Assembly (NCBI RefSeq): GCF_023716565.1
Contig: NZ_CP071849.1
Coordinates: forward strand, 1,744,622-1,808,621
DNA length: 64,000 nucleotides
Direction of reading: 5' to 3'
Origin: Vibrio sp. SCSIO 43136
GTDB taxonomy: Bacteria; Pseudomonadota; Gammaproteobacteria; Enterobacterales; Vibrionaceae
Position numbers and translations under genes: made by a program. Numbering within the stretch: position 1 is the stretch's first letter; every line of letters starts with the position of its first letter. The notes under the pieces were generated by a model. The model saw only the letters and a list, made by a program, of their open reading frames with translations. It was not told the DNA's origin and did not search any database. This document shows positions 28,601 to 35,347 of this stretch, piece by piece.

Positions 28601-28755
28601 GCTCGCTTTTCGTCATCACTTGGCGTTGCCATAGGTAATAACTGTTCTAGCCATTGGGTTTCATCAACCATATACAATGGCGAGATCAGCGACCAAAGGG
28701 TATCCAGCGGCTGCTCGATAAACTCTGGTTTAAGCACATCAGTTGCTGTGAACAT
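25660..28755 (-). CDS. putA: Bifunctional proline dehydrogenase / P5C dehydrogenase
   Basis: The 1031-residue protein oxidises proline to glutamate in two steps. The FAD-dependent proline dehydrogenase barrel spans about residues 115-470 (SIKLSALHPRYE, VRLVKGAYWDSE). The NAD-dependent P5C dehydrogenase covers about 540-1020, with ISPWNFPLAIF, general base region FIAETGGQNA and nucleophile C838 in SAGQRCSALR. It has no N-terminal ribbon-helix-helix DNA-binding domain, unlike E. coli PutA, so it is not its own repressor. It leads the operon; the AraC gene 334 bases upstream is the likely regulator. Confidence 0.95.
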   Translation of the reverse strand: MFTATDVLKPEFIEQPLDTLWSLISPLYMVDETQWLEQLLPMATPSDDEKRATEQKTTALIEAIRADKKAIQMIDALLLEYSLDTQEGILLMCLAEALMRIPDAATADALIRDKLSVADWKSHLQNSDSVFVNASTWGLMLTGSVVGLKNPAKQSPTSAINGLVSKMSEPVIRKAMHQAMKIMGHQFVLGRTIAEAQKNGLKMREQGFTYSYDMLGEAALTEADANKYFKDYLMAIEAVGNDDFSGESPAPSVSIKLSALHPRYEVANRERVMDEMYSTVLELLKRARELNVAITIDAEEADRLELSLHLFEKLYRSDVVSGWGGFGLVVQAYSKRALPVLGWLAALAKQQGDVIPLRLVKGAYWDSEIKWAQQAGYANYPVYTRKESTDVAYLACARFLTSPHIAGVIFPQFASHNAHTVTAVSVMAQHDQYEFQRLHGMGDALYNHAKSAYGQSVRIYAPVGSHKDLLPYLVRRLLENGANSSFVHRLVDARCPVASLTQHPVDTLLANETLHNGRIPLPGAIFDDRSNSLGVNIDVESSAKPFELEVERFMDQQWQAGPIVNGSESMIKAEPVFAPYDRTIQVGKVSMANLDHVSEAIESASQGFAAWSSQPIDLRAKCLEQLADLLERDLAEFVALCHQEAGKTIHDSIDEVREAVDFCRYYAKQAQGLAPQTVKGFDDVARQVSYQGRGVFVCISPWNFPLAIFLGQITAALVAGNTVVAKPAEQTSLIAAKAVRLMLEAGFPANVIALLPGIGAEIGHSLTSHPAIAGVAFTGSTETAQRINTTLAMRENDPVPFIAETGGQNAMIVDSTALPEQVVRDVMRSAFASAGQRCSALRVLFVQQDIAERIIHLIKGAMAQLHVGLPYLHKTDVGPVIDANAKAKLEAHIQQMSEQYTLVAQAQIDESGANGDFVAPSVIEIDGISALDKEHFGPILHIVRYQASELAQVVEAINQTGFGLTMGVHSRNETTYRWIEKNARVGNCYINRDQVGAVVGVQPFGGQGLSGTGPKAGGPHYLFRFTQTQYA

Positions 28756-29089
28756 GCGTCATCCTCTATCTCGTTCCAGAGCCGTTTTTCATGATAAAAC
28801 TCTGGATGTCTATCCAATGACTAGCAGTGTATTTTGAGGGCGAGAGAGATACTTGTCAAAAACTCCGAGTTTTTTGCGAAAAAGTCGGATTTTTAACAAA
28901 GATTAAACACAATCACATATTAAACGGAAACGTTTGACTTGCGTGGGTGTTACTTTTGGTGGGGGTTATTAACGTACAACTACCGGTAAAGGGCGAAGGG
29001 TAACAGGGTAACAGGGGGAAAGGGAGAAAGAATGGCAAACCTAGGCTTGGTGTCAAACTTCTCACAGCTTTCTAGCGCAGAATCTGCGT
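28756..29089. promoter_or_regulatory. putA upstream region with repeated AT-flanked motifs
   Basis: This 334-base gap holds the putA promoter. AAAAACTCCGAGTTTTTT (from 28858) is a palindrome and is followed by AAAAAGTCGGATTTTT, giving two similar units about 21 bases apart, a spacing often used by AraC-type activators. GGGTAACAGGGTAACAGGGGG (28997-29017 region) is a short tandem repeat with no evident role. Confidence 0.4.
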
Positions 29090-29881
29090 TTAGCGGGGTT
29101 GGAAGCGTTTTTTGTATTGGGATGGGGAGATGCTCTCTTGGCGAGAGAATGCGTGGGTGAAGGCGCTTTGGCCGGAGAAGCCGGTAAGTTCGGCGATTTG
29201 CCCGAGCGTAAGGTGACCTTGCTCGATAAGTGTTTTTGCGCTTTGAATACGCTTGTTTAGTACATATTGATGGGGGGTTTGGCTCGTCTGCTCCTTGAAC
29301 AAACTATGGAACTGGCTTTCGCCCAAGAATACGCTTGAAGCCAGTTGTGCGACGCTAATTTTCTGGCCCAAGTGCTGATCAATGTAGCGATCTACCACTT
29401 CCATATCCAAGCGGGTCTCTCGCTCTAGGGCGTGGTAGTTTTGCATGTGGCGTTGCAACAGTGAAAGCACCGTATCGTTGCACGCTCGGCTAAGTAGTTT
29501 GTCATTCGGGTCTTTGCGCATCTCCTGCACAAACAAATCAATAATCTGACGCAGCTGCTTGTCGAGCTGGAAATAAATATCTTGCTGTCCCACTTGCTCC
29601 ACTCGTTCGCTTAGCAGTGGATCGGCCAGATGGTTAGGTGCACTGTTTAACACCAAGATGTCACACTTACCCACGCCCCCAAACGCATGTAACGTCGACG
29701 CACTTACCACGCACCCTTGCCCAGCGCCAATAAAGTTGTGAACCCCAGCCACATCAAATTCCGCTTTGCCGCTCAAACCAATCACGATCTGCACGTAATC
29801 ATGTGAGTGGATATTCATCTCACTGCTCAACGTTTGAATTTCAGCAGGGATCATCGCAGAAGGTGTCGATACTGGTTGCAT
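29090..29881 (-). CDS. AraC-family regulator next to the put genes (PutR-like)
   Basis: The 263-residue protein has an N-terminal cupin-like sensing domain (about residues 25-100, SHDYVQIVIGLSGKAEFDVAG) and a C-terminal double helix-turn-helix (about 165-260; ISVAQLASSVFLGESQFHSLFKEQT, LGQIAELTGFSGQSAFTHAFSRQ). It lies upstream of putA on the same strand. V. vulnificus uses an AraC-family activator, PutR, for putAP; position and architecture fit that role, but identity is inferred. Confidence 0.85.
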   Translation of the reverse strand: MQPVSTPSAMIPAEIQTLSSEMNIHSHDYVQIVIGLSGKAEFDVAGVHNFIGAGQGCVVSASTLHAFGGVGKCDILVLNSAPNHLADPLLSERVEQVGQQDIYFQLDKQLRQIIDLFVQEMRKDPNDKLLSRACNDTVLSLLQRHMQNYHALERETRLDMEVVDRYIDQHLGQKISVAQLASSVFLGESQFHSLFKEQTSQTPHQYVLNKRIQSAKTLIEQGHLTLGQIAELTGFSGQSAFTHAFSRQESISPSQYKKRFQPR

Positions 29882-29978
29882 GGCATTTACCTGTAGGGAA
29901 GCGTTTATTCGGATCTAAGTCCACGCCTTGGATCATTGCACGCTATGTTACCTTGCAATTCTGGCTGCCGTCAAAGCC

Positions 29979-30077
29979 GCTGTAGCCCTTTATTTCTCTC
30001 GGAACGATGATCAAGACCGTACAAATTACGGTCAGTGCGGAATAGATATAGTTCCGTGATAAATAAAGGGCTACAGA
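29979..30077. repeat. Palindromic intergenic element (about 100 bp)
   Basis: TGTAGCCCTTTATTT (29981-29995) and AAATAAAGGGCTACA (30061-30075) are perfect inverted arms, extended by CGGAAC/GTTCCG. Inside, GACCGT and ACGGTC (about 30015-30033) form a second hairpin. The whole would fold into a cruciform, like a small MITE or an intergenic repeat family. It occupies much of the 405-base gap between the AraC gene and the solute-binding protein. Confidence 0.7.
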
Positions 30078-30286
30078 GCGATTTTGTCCTCTCATGCGCC
30101 TCTATTTGCTTACCAACTCTCAAGCAAAGCGCCAATCGACAGCATTTCCTTGATCATTCTTTTGAAAACGATCTTCTTACCTTGATCATCGTTTCGAGAA
30201 TTTGTTTCAAACCCCAGCGAGCAAGGCTAACTTCAGCTATTTTTATAAAAGTGGTTGAGCCAAGAATTAAAGGGAGCCCTATTCAA

Positions 30287-31075
30287 ATGTGGAAAATCGT
30301 GCTGCTTTCGCTTCCGTTATTTACTCTGTCACATACAGGTCTAGCCAACAGCCATGACCACGAATGCCTTCGTTTGCACGTAATCAAAAGTGCGCCTATT
30401 GGTTTTCTCGACCAAAACGACAACCCCACCGGAGTACAGTGGCGTTACCTTGAAGAAATTGAAAAGCACTCAGGGTTATGTATCACACCGCTGCTGATGC
30501 CCTATCCGCGTATCTGGAGCAGCATTAAAAATAACCGCCATGATGGTGGAATTGTCTTTCGCTCCCCATCTCGTTCACAATACGTGCAATACGTGCAATA
30601 CGTGGCATCAATCCGAACCGTCAACACGCTAGTCATCCCTATTAAAGGAAGAAAAGTCAGCTCATTTGATGACTTATATGACCTAAAAATAGGTAAGCTG
30701 CGTGGTAACCATCTAAGCAAGCAATTTGATAATGACCCCAACCTCAATGTCATCGAGTTTTCGAGTTACGATCAACTCGCTGCAATGTTCAACGCAAAAC
30801 GGATAAGCGCAGTCGCTGGCAGCGCACTTATTTTGAATTATCAATTACAACAGTATGGTGTTAGCGACATTCTCGACTTTGAAGAGAAATTCATTTTAGG
30901 TGAAAAGGAGCAGTGGCTACAAATTGCCAACGGCTCTAAACATCTCGACAAGATTCCAAAACTCAAACAAACCATTGAGGCATTAAAGCTCGATGGCACA
31001 TTTGATCGGATCATGGACGAGTTCCACCAACCGGGTTGGAGGAACATCAACCAATCAGCACTCTCCGATGATTGA
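30287..31075 (+). CDS. Periplasmic solute-binding protein, family 3
   Basis: The 262-residue protein starts with a signal peptide (MWKIVLLSLPLFTLSHTGLA) and has the SBP_bac_3 fold features (RLHVIKSAPIGFLDQNDNPTGVQWRYLEEIEKHSG, LKIGKLRGN, SAVAGSALILNY). A longer frame from 30035 would include the palindromic element, but the AAGGGAG site before the ATG at 30287 and the signal peptide fix this start. No permease or ATPase is adjacent, so it may be a sensor-like or orphan binding protein. Three tandem 9-base units lie inside, and its last 280 bases are duplicated 3.4 kb downstream. Confidence 0.82.
   Translation: MWKIVLLSLPLFTLSHTGLANSHDHECLRLHVIKSAPIGFLDQNDNPTGVQWRYLEEIEKHSGLCITPLLMPYPRIWSSIKNNRHDGGIVFRSPSRSQYVQYVQYVASIRTVNTLVIPIKGRKVSSFDDLYDLKIGKLRGNHLSKQFDNDPNLNVIEFSSYDQLAAMFNAKRISAVAGSALILNYQLQQYGVSDILDFEEKFILGEKEQWLQIANGSKHLDKIPKLKQTIEALKLDGTFDRIMDEFHQPGWRNINQSALSDD
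30578..30604 (+). repeat. Three tandem copies of CAATACGTG
   Basis: The 9-base unit occurs three times in a row in frame, giving QYVQYVQYV in the solute-binding protein. Copy-number change would keep the frame. Confidence 0.85.
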
Positions 31076-31114
31076 TGCGAGTCTAAATTGCGCTTCAAAC
31101 AAACTAACGAAGCG
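30797..31114. repeat. Left copy of a 318-bp direct duplication
   Basis: The segment matches 34194-34511 with an offset of 3397. I count four differences in the first 90 bases, then about 195 identical bases, then clear divergence around the stop codons, and then shared sequence of the sitD 3' end. It covers the 3' part of the solute-binding-protein gene and a remnant of the sitD C-terminal codons (minus strand, ASLVCLKRNLDS). Confidence 0.9.
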
Positions 31115-31225
31115 ACAAAGGCGAGCACAGTGTTAAAACGCTTACAGGTTACAAAACTGGGTGTTTAATTCCCGTCCTTATTTGTATTAGTTCGGACTAG
31201 ATCTGACACTTCACTTTGAAAAGAA

Positions 31226-31287
31226 GAGAGTTACCCGCTTTGATTAAAGGTGCTTAATCCGTAATCAAAGAACAAGAGGTAACTCTC
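31226..31287 (+). promoter_or_regulatory. Hairpin sequestering the transposase ribosome-binding site
   Basis: GAGAGTTACC (31226-31235) pairs perfectly with GGTAACTCTC (31278-31287), and CTTTGATTA (31238-31246) with TAATCAAAG (31262-31270). The right arm contains the AGAGG ribosome site and abuts the ATG at 31288. On a transcript entering from outside, the structure would hide the start. Confidence 0.7.
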
Positions 31288-32328
31288 ATGCTTCATACTA
31301 GCAATCCAATCATTAAACACAAAGCGGGTCTTCTCAATCTTGCTGAGGAGCTCGGTAATGTATCTAAAGCCTGTAAGGTTATGGGTGTATCAAGAAACAC
31401 TTTTTATCGCTACCAAGAGCTCGTTGAGACTGGTGGCATTGATGCGTTGATAAACCAGAGCAGAAGAACACCCAACTTAAAAAACCGTGTCGATAGCGAT
31501 ACCGAGGAAGCAGTCCTCAAGTACGCCATCGATTTCCCTGCACATGGACAGGTAAGAACTAGCAATGAGCTGCGTAAGCTAGGTGTATTCATCTCACCGA
31601 GTGGCGTACGTTCAATCTGGCTCCGAAACGACCTTGAAAACTTCAAAAAACGCCTGAGTGCTCTTGAGAAAAAAGTAGCTGAAGATGGGATCATCTTAAC
31701 CGATGAGCAGGTAGCTGCTTTAGAGCGCAAGAAACATGATGATGAGGCTTGTGGCGAAATAGAAACAGCTCATCCAGGTTATCTAGGCTCTCAAGATACG
31801 TTTTATGTGGGTAACCTCAAAGGCGTTGGCCGCATTTACCAACAGACCTTCGTAGATACCTATAGCAAAGTGGCCTTCGCTAAGCTTTACACAACGAAAA
31901 CACCTATTACTGCGGCTGACATGCTCAATGATAAGGTGCTGCCGTTCTTCAAGTCTCATGAGCTACCAATGCTGAGAATACTAACCGACAGAGGTACAGA
32001 ATACTGTGGCCGAGTTGAACAGCATGACTACCAGCTCTACCTCGCTATCAATGATATAGACCATACAAAAACAAAAGCTATGTCACCCCAGACAAATGGC
32101 ATCTGTGAACGCTTTCATAAAACGATACTGAATGAGTATTACCAAGTTACCTTCAGAAAGAAACTGTATGGTTCGATGGAAGAGTTGCAGAAAGATCTGG
32201 ACGAATGGATAGACTACTACAACAATCATCGTACTCATCAAGGAAAAATGTGTTGTGGGCGAACGCCAATAGAGACATTAGTTGATGGGAAATCAATCTG
32301 GGCTGAAAAGAATCTAACCCAGATTTAA
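31288..32328 (+). CDS. IS481-family transposase
   Basis: The 346-residue protein has N-terminal helix-turn-helix segments (LGNVSKACKVMGVSRNTFYRY, about residues 23-43) and an RNase-H-fold core. The DDE residues are visible as FVDTYSKVAF, LTDRGTEYCG and ICERFHKTILNEYY, followed by the family ending YNNHRTHQGKMCCGRTPIE. The frame is intact, so it is probably active. A hairpin covers its ribosome site. Confidence 0.93.
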   Translation: MLHTSNPIIKHKAGLLNLAEELGNVSKACKVMGVSRNTFYRYQELVETGGIDALINQSRRTPNLKNRVDSDTEEAVLKYAIDFPAHGQVRTSNELRKLGVFISPSGVRSIWLRNDLENFKKRLSALEKKVAEDGIILTDEQVAALERKKHDDEACGEIETAHPGYLGSQDTFYVGNLKGVGRIYQQTFVDTYSKVAFAKLYTTKTPITAADMLNDKVLPFFKSHELPMLRILTDRGTEYCGRVEQHDYQLYLAINDIDHTKTKAMSPQTNGICERFHKTILNEYYQVTFRKKLYGSMEELQKDLDEWIDYYNNHRTHQGKMCCGRTPIETLVDGKSIWAEKNLTQI

Positions 32329-32453
32329 TCTGACAGGCACCGTATCAAAATGGGTAACTGTCAGATCAGGTCTGAATTACTACACCTTATTGCTCCTCTC
32401 TGACTGCTACTCCATTATCCACCTCAATGAGTTTAAGGCTGCATTACTAATGC

Positions 32454-33617
32454 TTAGAGTGCTACCTCGGAAGCGCTACACATTAGCCTATCTAACCGCA
32501 TCGCCAACACCAGACTTCCTCCTACACAGGCTGCACTAAAAACAAGATTAAACTCGTTTGCATCTAGCTCAATGAGCCCATAAACAACAACACAAGATAA
32601 TGTAGCAGAGAGCGCTTGCCCCATAGTGAGCAAACCACGAAGCCCTGCACCCAGCGACTTCGGAGTGTCTTTAAAGAAGTTGACTTGAGTCCTAACGATC
32701 TGGAGTACTGAGTATGGAAATATTGCAATGGCCATCCCAAAAAGAAATAAAGTACTTAGTTCAATGAAGCACGCAAGTAACGAAGCTATTGCTGCAACAG
32801 AAATCCACACGTTATAAGCTTCGAACTTCTTAAACCAGCGGCTAACAATAATAGAAAGTGCCCCACCGAGCATCTCCACTTGAGAGTATAGTTCTCCTCC
32901 CAACTCCGAACCGTATTGATGAGTAATTAATAATGGAAGAGATACAGCGATTGCACCAAAACTAAAGTTACACAATAAAAATATATAAAAGCTGTAACGC
33001 ATTTCTATAGAGTGTGAAACTTCTCGATAGGTAAGTCCGAAATAGTTAACTAAGGGGAGCCGTTCTTTTTCACCATCTTTCGCATTCCAAATTGAAAACG
33101 CAAATAGCAAGTGACACAGCCCCGAAAAGTAGAACAATGAAGAAAAAGGGATAATATCCCACATCAGCGGAATTGCGACCAAAGCAGGAGAAACTACCAT
33201 CATAGAAGTTGATACAATATTCAACTTAATAATCAATGGCTCGACATCGTTAAAGTTATGCTTCGCTAAGCTATAGATATATGACTTGTTGTAGCTTGCA
33301 GCTAACGAGAAGAGTAGCGATAAAGGAATTAACCAATAAATAGAAACCTCTACTTCCTCAACACTTACCACCATTAGAAATGCAAGTGCTGAAACTAACT
33401 GTACCGCTAAAGCAATCAACCTATTATTAAAGTTATCAATTAACCAGCTAACAAAAGGGGTTAATACAATGGCTGGTAGGAACAAGCATACTCCAAGAAT
33501 TGGCACCAATGCCTGCTGACCCAAAATTGCTCCTGCAAACCAAAACAGTGCCATGCGCACGATAGCATTCGCAGTAAACGCCATTGTAGCGCCCAGCAAA
33601 AAGTATCTAGAAGTCAC
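32454..33617 (-). CDS. MFS transporter, coupled to a SPASM-domain mini-protein
   Basis: The 387-residue protein has about twelve membrane helices and a weak MFS pattern (efflux-type, DNFNNRLIALAVQLV loop after helix 2). Its likely GTG start at 33617 overlaps the stop of the SPASM gene (GTGA), so translation is coupled. One 60-base line inside it (33181-33240) has 19 G+C by hand count, lower than the flanking sit genes look. In RiPP clusters such a transporter exports a modified peptide; that is inference here. It lies within the duplicated-end island. Confidence 0.8.
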   Translation of the reverse strand: MTSRYFLLGATMAFTANAIVRMALFWFAGAILGQQALVPILGVCLFLPAIVLTPFVSWLIDNFNNRLIALAVQLVSALAFLMVVSVEEVEVSIYWLIPLSLLFSLAASYNKSYIYSLAKHNFNDVEPLIIKLNIVSTSMMVVSPALVAIPLMWDIIPFSSLFYFSGLCHLLFAFSIWNAKDGEKERLPLVNYFGLTYREVSHSIEMRYSFYIFLLCNFSFGAIAVSLPLLITHQYGSELGGELYSQVEMLGGALSIIVSRWFKKFEAYNVWISVAAIASLLACFIELSTLFLFGMAIAIFPYSVLQIVRTQVNFFKDTPKSLGAGLRGLLTMGQALSATLSCVVVYGLIELDANEFNLVFSAACVGGSLVLAMRLDRLMCSASEVAL

Positions 33618-33823
33618 ATTTTCACCACATCAATGGAAGAGTACAAAGCTTTCACTCTTTTAAGACAGTATGTATTCTCTGACATTCCATTCTTAGCCCC
33701 TATGCGTGAAGCCATACATCCGCCTAGACACAGATGTTTTTTATCGCACAGACTGCAATAGCCTGAGTTCAGCTTAACCACACTTACTTCATCGGCTATT
33801 GCGTCAAATATGGACATTTTCAA
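33614..33823 (-). CDS. SPASM-domain mini-protein (radical-SAM maturase C-terminal fragment or standalone)
   Basis: The frame encodes 67-69 residues with cysteines GYCSLCDKKHLCLGGCMASR and a further NTYCLKR, the spacing of the auxiliary iron-sulfur SPASM motif at the end of radical-SAM peptide maturases. The catalytic CxxxCxxC radical-SAM domain is absent, and a stop codon lies immediately upstream in frame. A GGAG site precedes a TTG at 33823 and an ATG at 33817, so either start is possible. The next gene, an MFS transporter, overlaps its stop. It could be a remnant, or a real small partner protein. Confidence 0.6.
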   Translation of the reverse strand: MKMSIFDAIADEVSVVKLNSGYCSLCDKKHLCLGGCMASRIGAKNGMSENTYCLKRVKALYSSIDVVKM

Positions 33824-34128
33824 TTAACTCCATGCTATATGCCATTTTAAGTTACCTAACAATTGCAGGAAGAATTAAAGTAAGGGCCAAGGTGATTATT
33901 TTAATTGAGTCAGATCAATATATAACGAAAAAACACCCCTGATATAAGTAAAACAACTTAAAAGCCCTTACCACTTATAAATCATGCCAACCTTCTCATT
34001 GATTATATATTCCAAGTAGAAATGAGCTCTTCACACAAACTTAAAGTAAGTGCATATGCCTGAAATATTTTACGAGTTGAAGTAGTGTAACTTAGTGTAT
34101 TATCCACAAACAATAAATTGGAGATGTT

Positions 34129-34203
34129 ATGAACCATCAGCCTATCGATTTGATGGTCATCTTCGAGGTTTTAACAGGACACATACCAAAAGTAAACGGA
34201 TAA
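34129..34203 (+). pseudogene. 24-codon reading frame ending in the duplication junction
   Basis: ATG at 34129 has a GGAG site and a promoter-like TTGAAG (34077-34082) and TATTAT (34098-34103). The peptide MNHQPIDLMVIFEVLTGHIP continues to a stop whose last codons come from the duplicated segment starting at 34194. The N-terminus is reminiscent of a LysR regulator, so this may be the cut-off start of a gene; the resemblance is weak. Confidence 0.35.
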
Positions 34204-34472
34204 GCGCAGTCGCTGGCAGCGCACTTATTTTGAATTATCAACTGCAACATTATGGTGTTAGCGACATTCTCGATTTTGAAGAGAAATTCATTTTAGGTGA
34301 AAAGGAGCAGTGGCTACAAATTGCCAACGGCTCTAAACATCTCGACAAGATTCCAAAACTCAAACAAACCATTGAGGCATTAAAGCTCGATGGCACATTT
34401 GATCGGATCATGGACGAGTTCCACCAACCGGGTTGGAGGAACATCAACCAATCAGCACTCTCCGATGATTAA
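34194..34472 (+). pseudogene. Truncated second copy of the solute-binding-protein gene
   Basis: This is the 3' third of the gene at 30287-31075, lacking signal peptide and N-terminal lobe. It encodes KRISAVAGSALILNYQLQHYGV to the end. The copies differ at four bases near the left end and at the stop codon (TGA versus TAA). A larger frame is open from 34095 but reads unrelated sequence before the junction. Its stop overlaps the sitD stop on the other strand. Confidence 0.8.
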
Positions 34473-34511
34473 CGTGCCTTATCAAAATTGCGCTTAAATC
34501 GAACTAACGAA
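34194..34511. repeat. Right copy of the 318-bp direct duplication
   Basis: It is the partner of 30797-31114. It joins the intact sitD 3' end, whereas the left copy carries only a remnant of sitD, so this side is the original sit context. Confidence 0.9.
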
Positions 34512-35347
34512 GCGGTATCGACAGAAAACCCTTTTAAATAGCTCACCAATAACGCCACCACAAACATCGCAGCCTGCACCAACACAATACAAGCGCTGGT
34601 TGCGCCATCAATGTAAAAGCTTAGCCAAATACCTAACACATTGGCCGTCACTGAAACTGTGACGGCAACGACCAGCATGGTGTTGAAACGCTTGCTAACC
34701 ACAAAGCCAGTGATCCCCGGAGCCACCAGCATGGCAACGACCATGATAACTCCTACCGCTTGAATCGCTGCAACGATAGTAAGTGCTAACATCACCAATA
34801 AACCGTAGTGGAGAAAGTTCACTGAAAGCCCCACCACCCGAGCGTGTGCTTGGTCAAAGCAGTAAACAATAAGTGGCTTTCGCAACACTACCACTAGCAG
34901 GCTCACCACGGCACTGATAGCAAGAATCTGGTTTTGGACTGACTCGGTGATGCCCAGCATATTGCCAAATAAAATATGCATTAAATGCTGGTCAGTTTCG
35001 ACCTTAGCAAACATCAATAAGCCGAGCGCAAACATGCCAGAAAAAACAATGCCCATCGCCGTGTCTTGTTTCACCCGACTGTGGTCCTTAATAAACCCAG
35101 TCAAAAGCGCACAGAAAATGCCTGAAACAAATGCGCCTATCGACAATGCTATTCCTAGTAAGTAAGCAATTACTATCCCCGGAAGTACCGCATGGGATAT
35201 CGCATCCCCTATCAAGGACCAGCCTTTTAGAACCAAGAAACAGGACAGCAGAGCACACACGATGCCAACCGCAACACCCACCAGCAGTGCCGTTTGCATA
35301 AAGCCAAACTGCATGGGAAAAGCGAGCCAATCGATTAAAGCTTGCAT
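34469..35347 (-). CDS. sitD: Fe/Mn ABC transporter permease D
   Basis: The 292-residue ABC-3 family permease has eight or nine membrane helices and the coupling motif LKGWSLIGDAISHAVLPG. It pairs with SitC, the two frames overlapping by 13 bases. It is the last gene of sitABCD. Its 3' end lies in the duplicated segment and overlaps the stop of a truncated solute-binding-protein copy. Metal specificity (iron and/or manganese) is inferred from operon order and the Fur box. Confidence 0.9.
   Translation of the reverse strand: MQALIDWLAFPMQFGFMQTALLVGVAVGIVCALLSCFLVLKGWSLIGDAISHAVLPGIVIAYLLGIALSIGAFVSGIFCALLTGFIKDHSRVKQDTAMGIVFSGMFALGLLMFAKVETDQHLMHILFGNMLGITESVQNQILAISAVVSLLVVVLRKPLIVYCFDQAHARVVGLSVNFLHYGLLVMLALTIVAAIQAVGVIMVVAMLVAPGITGFVVSKRFNTMLVVAVTVSVTANVLGIWLSFYIDGATSACIVLVQAAMFVVALLVSYLKGFSVDTASLVRFKRNFDKAR

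Larger units (their letters stand above)
31203..32363 (+). mobile_element. IS481-family insertion sequence (approximate limits)
   Basis: The element holds one transposase and is bounded by related ends: left GATCTGACACTTCAC and right (reverse complement) GATCTGACAGTTACC. If the tips are TGACA...TGTCA, a GATC lies directly outside each end as a possible 4-base target duplication; if GATC belongs to the repeat, the limits shift by 3-4 bases. About 1.16 kb suits the family. Nothing suggests that it has decayed. Confidence 0.75.

Noticed and set aside
30035..30286. Upstream extension of the solute-binding-protein frame
   Set aside because: It would translate through the palindromic element and push the signal peptide to the interior; the ribosome site before 30287 fixes the start.
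33800..33860. Short upstream frame MAYSMELIENVHI on the minus strand as a RiPP precursor
   Set aside because: Thirteen residues overlapping the SPASM start, with no core-peptide features; too weak to support.
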